From Saccoglossus kowalevskii (taxonomy: Eukaryota > Hemichordata > Enteropneusta > Harrimaniidae): a stretch of 13,028 nucleotides of DNA. Of the stretch, positions 1-11,013 are shown one piece after another. Location of the stretch: contig NW_003143385.1 in NCBI RefSeq assembly GCF_000003605.2, positions 1 through 13,028 on the forward strand, read 5' to 3'. Position 1 is the stretch's first letter; each line of letters starts with the position of its first letter. The notes below the pieces were generated by a model, which searched no databases, was not told the DNA's origin, and was given only the letters and a program-made list of their open reading frames with translations. A program made the translations under genes and the position numbers.

Positions 1-200
1 TCATATTTAAATTGTAAATTTTAGTTTAAGCGCAAGACAGACAAGACATCGTTCGACGCTTGAATACGAGAACATGTGTAACATAACACCCAACAATCAA
101 CCGAGTATGTACAAAAACACTATGCAGACTGTGTTCAGACAATGAAATCAAACACAGTATGATACATATTGAAACATTGCTAGTACTACTACTAGTAATT

Positions 201-215
201 GATTTTAGATCTCAC
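201..215 (+). repeat. Isolated 15-bp match to the satellite unit
   Basis: The 15 bases GATTTTAGATCTCAC match unit positions 31-45 with one difference (C36T). They match exactly the variant units at 8858 and 8907, which carry the same C36T change. The match lies 106 bp outside the left end of the candidate element and does not extend convincingly in either direction. It could be coincidence in AT-rich DNA, a relic of an older copy, or a shared motif. It is too short to call an array unit. Confidence 0.3.
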
Positions 216-299
216 ACAGTAGGAACACAACTTTGGGTTTTTTTCAAACAAGTTTGGTTACAAAGTATCACATTCACCTGACGGCCAAATCCACAACGC

Positions 300-320
300 A
301 GTATTATACAAGTATTATAC
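300..320 (+). repeat. 10-bp direct duplication beside the left terminus
   Basis: AGTATTATAC occurs at 300-309 and again at 311-320, separated by one A. The second copy directly abuts the CAG terminus at 321. Its last five bases, TATAC, are also the first five after the right terminus. This may be simple local slippage. It may also be the trace of an earlier insertion and excision at the same site, since excision of hAT-type elements often leaves imperfectly duplicated target sequence. The sequence alone does not decide. Confidence 0.4.
316..320 (+). repeat. Putative target-site duplication, left copy
   Basis: TATAC directly precedes the CAG terminus and is identical to the five bases directly after the CTG right terminus (12905-12909). 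Direct repeats outside inverted termini are the expected footprint of a cut-and-paste transposon. The length is 5 bp, while most hAT elements make 8 bp. The full 8-bp comparison (TATTATAC versus TATACGAC) is only 5 of 8. A 5-bp match can be chance, so the call is moderate. Confidence 0.45.
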
Positions 321-335
321 CAGTGGCGGCACCAA
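321..335 (+). repeat. Left terminal inverted repeat
   Basis: CAGTGGCGGCACCAA. Positions 322-335 match the reverse complement of 12887-12900 at 13 of 14 bases; the only difference is T at 324. The outermost CAG is mirrored by CTG at 12902-12904 if a small length difference near the tip is allowed. The start resembles hAT-superfamily ends. It lies 49 bp outside the array. Confidence 0.6.
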
Positions 336-384
336 CCCGAAAAAAATGTTCAAGGGGGTCGTCAGGCTGGAACCCTTTGTGTCA
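336..384. other. Single-copy left arm of the element
   Basis: These 49 bp lie between the left terminus and the first satellite unit. They contain an A7 run (340-346), a TTCAAGGGGG stretch (349-358) and a CTGGAACCC stretch. No counterpart exists on the right, where the array runs straight into the terminus. The TTCAAGGGGG stretch loosely resembles CATTGAGGGG, the reverse complement of the last bases of a unit plus the start of the next (12871-12880). The two arms may therefore be diverged versions of one subterminal sequence. Its length equals the unit length, but I see no alignment to the unit that would make it a degenerate copy. Confidence 0.5.
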
Positions 385-1801
385 GCAAAATTTGCGTTTC
401 AGGTGGTCTAGATTTCAGATCTCACCCCTCAATGCAAAATTTGCGTTTCAGGTGGTCTAGATTTCAGATCTCACCCCTCAATGCAAAATTTGCGTTTCAG
501 GTGGTCTAGATTTCAGATCTCACCCCTCAATGCAAAATTTGCGTTTCAGGTGGTCTAGATTTCAGATCTCACCCCTCAATGCAAAATTTGCGTTTCAGGT
601 GGTCCAGATTTCAGATCTCACCCCTCAATGCAAAATTTGCGTTTCAGGTGGTCTAGATTTCAGATGTCACCCCTCAATGCAAAATTTGCGTTTCAGGTGG
701 TCTAGATTTCAGATCTCACCCCTCAATGCAAAATTTGCGTTTCAGGTGGTCTAGATTTCAGATCTCACCCCTCAATGCAAAATTTGCGTTTCAGGTGGTC
801 TAGATTTCAGATCTCACCCCTCAATGCAAAATTTGCGTTTCAGGTGGTCTAGATTTCAGATCTCACCCCTCAATGCAAAATTTGCGTTTCAGGTGGTCTA
901 GATTTCAGATCTCACCCCTCAATGCAAAATTTGCGTTTCAGGTGGTCTAGATTTCAGATCTCACCCCTCAATGCAAAATTTGCGTTTCAGGTGGTCCAGA
1001 TTTCAGATCTCACCCCTCAATGCAAAATTTGCGTTTCAGGTGGTCTAGATTTCAGATCTCACCCCTCAATGCAAAATTTGCGTTTCAGGTGGTCTAGATT
1101 TCAGATCTCACCCCTCAATGCAAAATTTGCGTTTCAGGTGGTCTAGATTTCAGATCTCACCCCTCAATGCAAAATTTGCGTTTCAGGTGGTCTAGATTTC
1201 AGATTTCACCCCTCAATGCAAAATTTGCGTTTCAGGTGGTCTAGATTTCAGATCTCACCCCTCAATGCAAAATTTGCGTTTCAGGTGGTCTAGATTTCAG
1301 ATCTCACCCCTCAATGCAAAATTTGCGTTTCAGGTGGTCTAGATTTCAGATCTCACCCCTCAATGCAAAATTTGCGTTTCAGGTGGTCTAGATTTCAGAT
1401 CTCACCCCTCAATGCAAAATTTGCGTTTCAGGTGGTCTAGATTTCAGATCTCACCCCTCAATGCAAAATTTGCGTTTCAGGTGGTCTAGATTTCAGATCT
1501 CACCCCTCAATGCAAAATTTGCGTTTCAGGTGGTCTAGATTTCAGATCTCACCCCTCAATGCAAAATTTGCGTTTCAGGTGGTCTAGATTTCAGATCTCA
1601 CCCCTCAATGCAAAATTTGCGTTTCAGGTGGTCTAGATTTCAGATCTCACCCCTCAATGCAAAATTTGCGTTTCAGGTGGTCTAGATTTCAGATCTCACC
1701 CCTCAATGCAAAATTTGCGTTTCAGGTGGTCTAGATTTCAGATCTCACCCCTCAATGCAAAATTTGCGTTTCAGGTGGTCTAGATTTCAGATCTCACCCC
1801 T

Positions 1802-1899
1802 CAATGCAAAATTTGCGTTTCAGGTGGTCTGGATTTCAGATCTCACCCCTCAATGCAAAATTTGCGTTTCAGGTGGTCTGGATTTCAGATCTCACCCCT
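1802..1899 (+). repeat. Paired A30G units 30-31
   Basis: Two adjacent units both carry TCTGGA in place of TCTAGA. The same adjacent pair recurs at 2586-2683 (16 units on) and 8515-8612 (137 units on), while six other A30G units stand alone. Recurrence of the pair suggests it was copied as a block of at least two units. Confidence 0.7.
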
Positions 1900-2585
1900 C
1901 AATGCAAAATTTGCGTTTCAGGTGGTCTAGATTTCAGATCTCACCCCTCAATGCAAAATTTGCGTTTCAGGTGGTCTAGATTTCAGATCTCACCCCTCAA
2001 TGCAAAATTTGCGTTTCAGGTGGTCTAGATTTCAGATCTCACCCCTCAATGCAAAATTTGCGTTTCAGGTGGTCTAGATTTCAGATCTCACCCCTCAATG
2101 CAAAATTTGCGTTTCAGGTGGTCTAGATTTCAGATCTCACCCCTCAATGCAAAATTTGCGTTTCAGGTGGTCTAGATTTCAGATCTCACCCCTCAATGCA
2201 AAATTTGCATTTCAGGTGGTCTAGATTTCAGATCTCACCCCTCAATGCAAAATTTGCGTTTCAGGTGGTCTAGATTTCAGATCTCACCCCTCAATGCAAA
2301 ATTTGCGTTTCAGGTGGTCTAGATTTCAGATCTCACCCCTCAATGCAAAATTTGCGTTTCAGGTGGTCTAGATTTCAGATCTCACCCCTCAATGCAAAAT
2401 TTGCGTTTCAGGTGGTCTAGATTTCAGATCTCACCCCTCAATGCAAAATTTGCGTTTCAGGTGGTCTAGATTTCAGATCTCACCCCTCAATGCAAAATTT
2501 GCGTTTCAGGTGGTCTAGATTTCAGATCTCACCCCTCAATGCAAAATTTGCGTTTCAGGTGGTCTAGATTTCAGATCTCACCCCT

Positions 2586-2683
2586 CAATGCAAAATTTGC
2601 GTTTCAGGTGGTCTGGATTTCAGATCTCACCCCTCAATGCAAAATTTGCGTTTCAGGTGGTCTGGATTTCAGATCTCACCCCT
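2586..2683 (+). repeat. Paired A30G units 46-47
   Basis: Second occurrence of the adjacent TCTGGA pair, exactly 784 bp (16 units) after the first. The 14 units between the two pairs contain one variant (G16A in unit 38), and the next 14 units contain different ones. If the pair was copied as part of a larger block, that block has since been edited or was short. Confidence 0.65.
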
Positions 2684-3565
2684 CAATGCAAAATTTGCGT
2701 TTCAGGTGGTCTAGATTTCAGATCTCACCCCTCAATGCAAAATTTGCGTTTCAGGTGGTCTAGATTTCAGATCTCACCCCTCAATGCAAAATTTGCGTTT
2801 CAGGTGGTCTAGATTTCAGATCTCACCCCTCAATGCAAAATTTGCGTTTCAGGTGGTCTAGATTTCAGATCTCACCCCTCAATGCAAAATTTGCGTTTCA
2901 GGTGGTCTAGATTTCAGATCTCACCCCTCAATGCAAAATTTGCGTTTCAGGTGGTCTAGATTTCAGATGTCACCCCTCAATGCAAAATTTGCGTTTCAGG
3001 TGGTCTAGATTTCAGATCTCACCCCTCAATGCAAAATTTGCGTTTCAGGTGGTCTAGATTTCAGATCTCACCCCTCAATGCAAAATTTGCGTTTCAGGTG
3101 GTCTAGATTTCAGATCTCACCCCTCAATGCAAAATTTGCGTTTCAGGTGGTCTGGATTTCAGATCTCACCCCTCAATGCAAAATTTGCGTTTCAGGTGGT
3201 CTAGATTTCAGATCTCACCCCTCAATGCAAAATTTGCGTTTCAGGTGGTCTAGATTTCAGATTTCACCCCTCAATGCAAAATTTGCGTTTCAGGTGGTCT
3301 AGATTTCAGATCTCACCCCTCAATGCAAAATTTGCGTTTCAGGTGGTCTGGATTTCAGATCTCACCCCTCAATGCAAAATTTGCGTTTCAGGTGGTCTAG
3401 ATTTCAGATCTCACCCCTCAATGCAAAATTTGCGTTTCAGGTGGTCTAGATTTCAGATCTCACCCCTCAATGCAAAATTTGCGTTTCAGGTGGTCTAGAT
3501 TTCAGATCTCACCCCTCAATGCAAAATTTGCGTTTCAGGTGGTCTAGATTTCAGATCTCACCCCT

Positions 3566-3957
3566 CAATGCAAAATTTGCGTTTCAGGTGGTCTAGATTT
3601 CAGATCTCACCCCTCAATGCAAAATTTGCGTTTCAGGTGGTCTAGATTTCAGATCTCACCCCTCAATGCAAAATTTGCGTTTCAGGTGGTCTAGATTTCA
3701 GATGTCACCACTCAATGCAAAATTTGCGTTTCAGATGGTCTAGATTTCAGATCTCACCCCTCAATGCAAAATTTGCGTTTCAGGTGGTCTAGATTTCAGA
3801 TCTCACCCCTCAATGCAAAATTTGCGTTTCAGGTGGTCTAGATTTCAGATCTCACCCCTCAATGCAAAATTTGCGTTTCAGGTGGTCTAGATTTCAGATC
3901 TCACCCCTCAATGCAAAATTTGCGTTTCAGGTGGTCTAGATTTCAGATCTCACCCCT
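3566..3957 (+). repeat. Copy 1 of an 8-unit block with a compound variant signature
   Basis: Units 65-72 match units 176-183 (9005-9396) base for base. The block includes unit 68 (C41G plus C47A) and unit 69 (G23A). C47A and G23A occur nowhere else in the array, and C41G with C47A occurs together only in these two places. This is strong evidence of copying rather than repeated mutation. The offset is 111 units (5,439 bp). Confidence 0.85.
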
Positions 3958-5035
3958 CAATGCAAAATTTGCGTTTCAGGTGGTCTAGATTTCAGATCTC
4001 ACCCCTCAATGCAAAATTTGCGTTTCAGGTGGTCTAGATTTCAGATCTCACCCCTCAATGCAAAATTTGCGTTTCAGGTGGTCTAGATTTCAGATCTCAC
4101 CCCTCAATGCAAAATTTGCGTTTCAGGTGGTCTAGATTTCAGATCTCACCCATCAATGCAAAATTTGCGTTTCAGGTGGTCTAGATTTCAGATCTCACCC
4201 CTCAATGCAAAATTTGCGTTTCAGGTGGTCTAGATTTCAGATCTCACCCCTCAATGCAAAATTTGCGTTTCAGGTGGTCTAGATTTCAGATCTCACCCCT
4301 CAATGCAAAATTTGCGTTTCAGGTGGTCTAGATTTCAGATCTCACCCCTCAATGCAAAATTTGCGTTTCAGGTGGTCTAGATTTCAGATCTCACCCCTCA
4401 ATGCAAAATTTGCGTTTCAGGTGGTCTAGATTTCAGATCTCACCCCTCAATGCAAAATTTGCGTTTCAGGTGGTCCAGATTTCAGATCTCACCCCTCAAT
4501 GCAAAATTTGCGTTTCAGGTGGTCTAGATTTCAGATCTCACCCCTCAATGCAAAATTTGCGTTTCAGGTGGTCTAGATTTCAGATCTCACCCCTCAATGC
4601 AAAATTTGCGTTTCAGGTGGTCTAGATTTCAGATCTCACCCCTCAATGCAAAATTTGCGTTTCAGGTGGTCTAGATTTCAGATCTCACCCCTCAATGCAA
4701 AATTTGCGTTTCAGGTGGTCTAGATTTCAGATCTCACCCCTCAATGCAAAATTTGCGTTTCAGGTGGTCTAGATTTCAGATCTCACCCCTCAATGCAAAA
4801 TTTGCGTTTCAGGTGGTCTAGATTTCAGATCTCACCCCTCAATGCAAAATTTGCGTTTCAGGTGGTCTAGATTTCAGATTTCACCCCTCAATGCAAAATT
4901 TGCGTTTCAGGTGGTCTAGATTTCAGATCTCACCCCTCAATGCAAAATTTGCGTTTCAGGTGGTCTAGATTTCAGATCTCACTCCTCAATGCAAAATTTG
5001 CGTTTCAGGTGGTCTAGATTTCAGATCTCACCCCT

Positions 5036-5280
5036 CAATGCAAAATTTGCGTTTCAGGTGGTCCAGATTTCAGATCTCACCCCTCAATGCAAAATTTGCG
5101 TTTCAGGTGGTCCAGATTTCAGATCTCACCCCTCAATGCAAAATTTGCGTTTCAGGTGGTCCAGATTTCAGATCTCACCCCTCAATGCAAAATTTGCGTT
5201 TCAGGTGGTCTAGATTTCAGATCTCACCCCTCAATGCAAAATTTGCGTTTCAGGTGGTCCAGATTTCAGATCTCACCCCT
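5036..5280 (+). repeat. Cluster of T29C units (96, 97, 98, 100)
   Basis: Four of five consecutive units carry TCCAGA instead of TCTAGA. Together with units 92 (C41T) and 94 (C46T), this makes a run of variants at 92, 94, 96, 98 and 100, nearly all on alternate units. This is one of the clearest signs of a two-unit (98-bp) block structure. Loss of TAG in consecutive units also produces a 123-codon open stretch here, which is a by-product of the T29C changes and not a gene. Confidence 0.75.
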
Positions 5281-6309
5281 CAATGCAAAATTTGCGTTTC
5301 AGGTGGTCTAGATTTCAGATCTCACCCCTCAATGCAAAATTTGCGTTTCAGGTGGTCTAGATTTCAGATCTCACCCCTCAATGCAAAATTTGCGTTTCAG
5401 GTGGTCTAGATTTCAGATCTCACCCCTCAATGCAAAATTTGCGTTTCAGGTGGTCTAGATTTCAGATCTCACCCCTCAATGCAAAATTTGCGTTTCAGGT
5501 GGTCTAGATTTCAGATCTCACCCCTCAATGCAAAATTTGCGTTTCAGGTGGACTAGATTTCAGATCTCACCCCTCAATGCAAAATTTGCGTTTCAGGTGG
5601 TCTAGATTTCAGATCTCACCCCTCAATGCAAAATTTGCGCTTCAGGTGGTCTAGATTTCAGATCTCACCCCTCAATGCAAAATTTGCGTTTCAGGTGGTC
5701 TAGATTTCAGATCTCACCCCTCAATGCAAAATTTGCGTTTCAGGTGGTCCAGATTTCAGATCTCACCCCTCAATGCAAAATTTGCGTTTCAGGTGGTCTA
5801 GATTTCAGATCTCACCCCTCAATGCAAAATTTGCGTTTCAGGTGGTCTAGATTTCAGATCTCACCCCTCAATGCAAAATTTGCGTTTCAGGTGGTCTAGA
5901 TTTCAGATCTCACCCCTCAATGCAAAATTTGCGTTTCAGGTGGTCTAGATTTCAGATCTCACCCCTCAATGCAAAATTTGCGTTTCAGGTGGTCCAGATT
6001 TCAGATCTCACCCCTCAATGCAAAATTTGCGTTTCAGGTGGCCTAGATTTCAGATCTCACCCCTCAATGCAAAATTTGCGTTTCAGGTGGTCTAGATTTC
6101 AGATCTCACCCCTCAATGCAAAATTTGCGTTTCAGGTGGTCTAGATTTCAGATCTCACTCCTCAATGCAAAATTTGCGTTTCAGGTGGTCTAGATTTCAG
6201 ATCTCACCCCTCAATGCAAAATTTGCGTTTTAGGTGGTCTAGATTTCAGATCTCACCCCTCAATGCAAAATTTGCGTTGCAGGTGGTCTAGATTTCAGAT
6301 CTCACCCCT

Positions 6310-7093
6310 CAATGCAAAATTTGCGTTTCAGGTGGTCTAGATTTCAGATCTCACCCCTCAATGCAAAATTTGCGTTTCAGGTGGTCTAGATTTCAGATCT
6401 CACCCCTCAATGCAAAATTTGCGTTTCAGGTGGTCTAGATTTCAGATCTCACCCCTCAATGCAAAATTTGCGTTTCAGGTGGTCTAGATTTCAGATCTCA
6501 CCCCTCAATGCAAAATTTGCGTTTCAGGTGGTCTAGATTTCAGATCTCACCCCTCAATGCAAAATTTGCGTTTCAGGTGGTCTAGATTTCAGATCTCACC
6601 CCTCAATGCAAAATTTGCGTTTCAGGTGGTCTAGATTTCAGATCTCACCCCTCAATGCAAAATTTGCGTTTCAGGTGGTCTAGATTTCAGATCTCACCCC
6701 TCAATGCAAAATTTGCGTTTCAGGTGGTCTAGATTTCAGATCTCACCCCTCAATGCAAAATTTGCGTTTCAGGTGGTCTAGATTTCAGATCTCACCCCTC
6801 AATGCAAAATTTGCGTTTCAGGTGGTCTAGATTTCAGATCTCACCCCTCAATGCAAAATTTGCGTTTCAGGTGGTCTAGATTTCAGATCTCACCCCTCAA
6901 TGCAAAATTTGCGTTTCAGGTGGTCTAGATTTCAGATCTCACCCCTCAATGCAAAATTTGCGTTTCAGGTGGTCTAGATTTCAGATCTCACCCCTCAATG
7001 CAAAATTTGCGTTTCAGGTGGTCTAGATTTCAGATCTCACCCCTCAATGCAAAATTTGCGTTTCAGGTGGTCTAGATTTCAGATCTCACCCCT
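6310..7093 (+). repeat. Longest variant-free run, units 122-137
   Basis: Sixteen consecutive units (784 bp) are identical to the consensus. With about one unit in four variant elsewhere, this is the longest such run. It is followed by unit 138 (C20T) and unit 143 (G14A), both of which reappear 67 units on. The run may mark the most recently expanded part of the array. An assembly or polishing artefact could produce the same appearance. Confidence 0.75.
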
Positions 7094-7387
7094 CAATGCA
7101 AAATTTGCGTTTTAGGTGGTCTAGATTTCAGATCTCACCCCTCAATGCAAAATTTGCGTTTCAGGTGGTCTAGATTTCAGATCTCACCCCTCAATGCAAA
7201 ATTTGCGTTTCAGGTGGTCTAGATTTCAGATCTCACCCCTCAATGCAAAATTTGCGTTTCAGGTGGTCTAGATTTCAGATCTCACCCCTCAATGCAAAAT
7301 TTGCGTTTCAGGTGGTCTAGATTTCAGATCTCACCCCTCAATGCAAAATTTACGTTTCAGGTGGTCTAGATTTCAGATCTCACCCCT
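6604..7387 (+). repeat. Copy 1 of a 784-bp identical block
   Basis: Units 128-143 match units 195-210 (9887-10670) at every base, including C20T in unit 138 and G14A in unit 143, with the same 5-unit spacing. G14A occurs only in these two units of the array. The offset is 67 units (3,283 bp). After the block the copies differ: T29A and T29C follow at units 145-146 here, and T29C at unit 211 there, as if two units were lost or gained at the edge. Confidence 0.8.
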
Positions 7388-8514
7388 CAATGCAAAATTT
7401 GCGTTTCAGGTGGTCTAGATTTCAGATCTCACCCCTCAATGCAAAATTTGCGTTTCAGGTGGTCAAGATTTCAGATCTCACCCCTCAATGCAAAATTTGC
7501 GTTTCAGGTGGTCCAGATTTCAGATCTCACCCCTCAATGCAAAATTTGCGTTTCAGGTGGTCTAGATTTCAGATCTCACCCCTCAATGCAAAATTTGCGT
7601 TTCAGGTGGTCTAGATTTCAGATCTCACCCCTCAATGCAAAATTTGCGTTTCAGGTGGTCTAGATTTCAGATCTCACCCCTCAATGCAAAATTTGCGTTT
7701 CAGGTGGTCCAGATTTCAGATCTCACCCCTCAATGCAAAATTTGCGTTTCAGGTGGTCTAGATTTCAGATCTCACCCCTCAATGCAAAATTTGCGTTTCA
7801 GGTGGTCTAGATTTCAGATGTCACCCCTCAATGCAAAATTTGCGTTTCAGGTGGTCTAGATTTCAGATCTCACCCCTCAATGCAAAATTTGCGTTTCAGG
7901 TGGTCTAGATTTCAGATCTCACCCCTCAATGCAAAATTTGCGTTTCAGGTGGTCTAGATTTCAGATCTCACCCCTCAATGCAAAATTTGCGTTTCAGGTG
8001 GTCTGGATTTCAGATCTCACCCCTCAATGCAAAATTTGCGTTTCAGGTGGTCTAGATTTCAGATCTCACCCCTCAATGCAAAATTTGCGTTTCAGGTGGT
8101 CTAGATTTCAGATCTCACCCCTCAATGCAAAATTTGCGTTTCAGGTGGTCTAGATTTCAGATCTCACCCCTCAATGCAAAATTTGCGTTTCAGGTGGTCT
8201 AGATTTCAGATCTCACCCCTCAATGCAAAATTTGCGTTTCAGGTGGTCTAGATTTCAGATCTCACCCCTCAATGCAAAATTTGCGTTTCAGGTGGTCTAG
8301 ATTTCAGATCTCACCCCTCAATGCAAAATTTGCGTTTCAGGTGGTCTAGATTTCAGATCTCACCCCTCAATGCAAAATTTGCGTTTCAGGTGGTCTAGAT
8401 TTCAGATTTCACCCCTCAATGCAAAATTTGCGTTTCAGGTGGTCTAGATTTCAGATCTCACCCCTCAATGCAAAATTTGCGTTTCAGGTGGTCTAGATTT
8501 CAGATCTCACCCCT

Positions 8515-8612
8515 CAATGCAAAATTTGCGTTTCAGGTGGTCTGGATTTCAGATCTCACCCCTCAATGCAAAATTTGCGTTTCAGGTGGTCTGGATTTCA
8601 GATCTCACCCCT
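8515..8612 (+). repeat. Paired A30G units 167-168
   Basis: Third occurrence of two adjacent TCTGGA units. It is preceded by C41T at unit 164 and followed by T42C (172) and a C36T pair (174-175) found nowhere else. The C36T pair itself looks like a local one-unit duplication. Confidence 0.65.
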
Positions 8613-9004
8613 CAATGCAAAATTTGCGTTTCAGGTGGTCTAGATTTCAGATCTCACCCCTCAATGCAAAATTTGCGTTTCAGGTGGTCTAGATTTCAGA
8701 TCTCACCCCTCAATGCAAAATTTGCGTTTCAGGTGGTCTAGATTTCAGATCTCACCCCTCAATGCAAAATTTGCGTTTCAGGTGGTCTAGATTTCAGATC
8801 CCACCCCTCAATGCAAAATTTGCGTTTCAGGTGGTCTAGATTTCAGATCTCACCCCTCAATGCAAAATTTGCGTTTCAGGTGGTCTAGATTTTAGATCTC
8901 ACCCCTCAATGCAAAATTTGCGTTTCAGGTGGTCTAGATTTTAGATCTCACCCCTCAATGCAAAATTTGCGTTTCAGGTGGTCTAGATTTCAGATCTCAC
9001 CCCT

Positions 9005-9396
9005 CAATGCAAAATTTGCGTTTCAGGTGGTCTAGATTTCAGATCTCACCCCTCAATGCAAAATTTGCGTTTCAGGTGGTCTAGATTTCAGATCTCACCC
9101 CTCAATGCAAAATTTGCGTTTCAGGTGGTCTAGATTTCAGATGTCACCACTCAATGCAAAATTTGCGTTTCAGATGGTCTAGATTTCAGATCTCACCCCT
9201 CAATGCAAAATTTGCGTTTCAGGTGGTCTAGATTTCAGATCTCACCCCTCAATGCAAAATTTGCGTTTCAGGTGGTCTAGATTTCAGATCTCACCCCTCA
9301 ATGCAAAATTTGCGTTTCAGGTGGTCTAGATTTCAGATCTCACCCCTCAATGCAAAATTTGCGTTTCAGGTGGTCTAGATTTCAGATTTCACCCCT
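9005..9396 (+). repeat. Copy 2 of the 8-unit compound-signature block
   Basis: Units 176-183, identical to units 65-72 including the rare C41G+C47A unit (179) and G23A unit (180). The rare C48A change follows at unit 194, 14 units after G23A here but 8 units after it in copy 1. A six-unit insertion (or deletion in the other copy) would explain this. The extra units would carry the C41T (184), A30G (186) and C41G (190) variants. Confidence 0.85.
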
Positions 9397-9886
9397 CAAT
9401 GCAAAATTTGCGTTTCAGGTGGTCTAGATTTCAGATCTCACCCCTCAATGCAAAATTTGCGTTTCAGGTGGTCTGGATTTCAGATCTCACCCCTCAATGC
9501 AAAATTTGCGTTTCAGGTGGTCTAGATTTCAGATCTCACCCCTCAATGCAAAATTTGCGTTTCAGGTGGTCTAGATTTCAGATCTCACCCCTCAATGCAA
9601 AATTTGCGTTTCAGGTGGTCTAGATTTCAGATCTCACCCCTCAATGCAAAATTTGCGTTTCAGGTGGTCTAGATTTCAGATGTCACCCCTCAATGCAAAA
9701 TTTGCGTTTCAGGTGGTCTAGATTTCAGATCTCACCCCTCAATGCAAAATTTGCGTTTCAGGTGGTCTAGATTTCAGATCTCACCCCTCAATGCAAAATT
9801 TGCGTTTCAGGTGGTCTAGATTTCAGATCTCACCCCTCAATGCAAAATTTGCGTTTCAGGTGGTCTAGATTTCAGATCTCACCCAT

Positions 9887-10670
9887 CAATGCAAAATTTG
9901 CGTTTCAGGTGGTCTAGATTTCAGATCTCACCCCTCAATGCAAAATTTGCGTTTCAGGTGGTCTAGATTTCAGATCTCACCCCTCAATGCAAAATTTGCG
10001 TTTCAGGTGGTCTAGATTTCAGATCTCACCCCTCAATGCAAAATTTGCGTTTCAGGTGGTCTAGATTTCAGATCTCACCCCTCAATGCAAAATTTGCGTT
10101 TCAGGTGGTCTAGATTTCAGATCTCACCCCTCAATGCAAAATTTGCGTTTCAGGTGGTCTAGATTTCAGATCTCACCCCTCAATGCAAAATTTGCGTTTC
10201 AGGTGGTCTAGATTTCAGATCTCACCCCTCAATGCAAAATTTGCGTTTCAGGTGGTCTAGATTTCAGATCTCACCCCTCAATGCAAAATTTGCGTTTCAG
10301 GTGGTCTAGATTTCAGATCTCACCCCTCAATGCAAAATTTGCGTTTCAGGTGGTCTAGATTTCAGATCTCACCCCTCAATGCAAAATTTGCGTTTTAGGT
10401 GGTCTAGATTTCAGATCTCACCCCTCAATGCAAAATTTGCGTTTCAGGTGGTCTAGATTTCAGATCTCACCCCTCAATGCAAAATTTGCGTTTCAGGTGG
10501 TCTAGATTTCAGATCTCACCCCTCAATGCAAAATTTGCGTTTCAGGTGGTCTAGATTTCAGATCTCACCCCTCAATGCAAAATTTGCGTTTCAGGTGGTC
10601 TAGATTTCAGATCTCACCCCTCAATGCAAAATTTACGTTTCAGGTGGTCTAGATTTCAGATCTCACCCCT
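9887..10670 (+). repeat. Copy 2 of the 784-bp identical block
   Basis: Units 195-210, the partner of units 128-143. It holds C20T at unit 205 and G14A at unit 210. It starts directly after the C48A unit (194), so the left edge of identity is placed by that difference. The true copied segment may be shorter than 784 bp, because most of it is consensus units that match anywhere. The informative part runs from unit 205 to unit 210. Confidence 0.75.
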
Positions 10671-11013
10671 CAATGCAAAATTTGCGTTTCAGGTGGTCCA
10701 GATTTCAGATCTCACCCCTCAATGCAAAATTTGCGTTTCAGGTGGTCTAGATTTCAGATCTCACCCCTCAATGCAAAATTTGCGTTTCAGGTGGTCTAGA
10801 TTTCAGATCTCACCCCTCAATGCAAAATTTGCGTTTCAGGTGGTCTAGATTTCAGATCTCACCCCTCAATGCAAAATTTGCGTTTCAGGTGGTCTAGATT
10901 TCAGATCTCACCCCTCAATGCAAAATTTGCGTTTCAGGTGGTCTAGATTTCAGATCTCACCCCTCAATGCAAAATTTGCGTTTCAGGTGGTCTAGATTTC
11001 AGATCTCACCCCT

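Larger units (their letters stand above)
1..320. other. Left flank, AT-rich, no gene seen
   Basis: This is non-repetitive, AT-rich sequence outside the candidate element. No reading frame has convincing coding character, and I see no tRNA or rRNA signature. Small items inside it are a short ACT-triplet run at 185-193 within a 6-bp hairpin (arms 180-185 and 190-195), a 15-bp match to the satellite unit at 201-215, and a 10-bp direct duplication ending at 320. A methionine-started frame from 233 runs across the element boundary into the array and is judged to be chance. Confidence 0.75.

Noticed and set aside
180-195. Hairpin with ACT triplets as a regulatory or RNA structure
   Set aside because: The stem is only 6 bp with a 4-base loop in AT-rich flank and has no T-run or gene beside it.
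233-460. 75-codon frame from the left flank into the array
   Set aside because: It crosses the element boundary and ends at the first in-frame unit TAG. It has no recognisable domain or coding bias.
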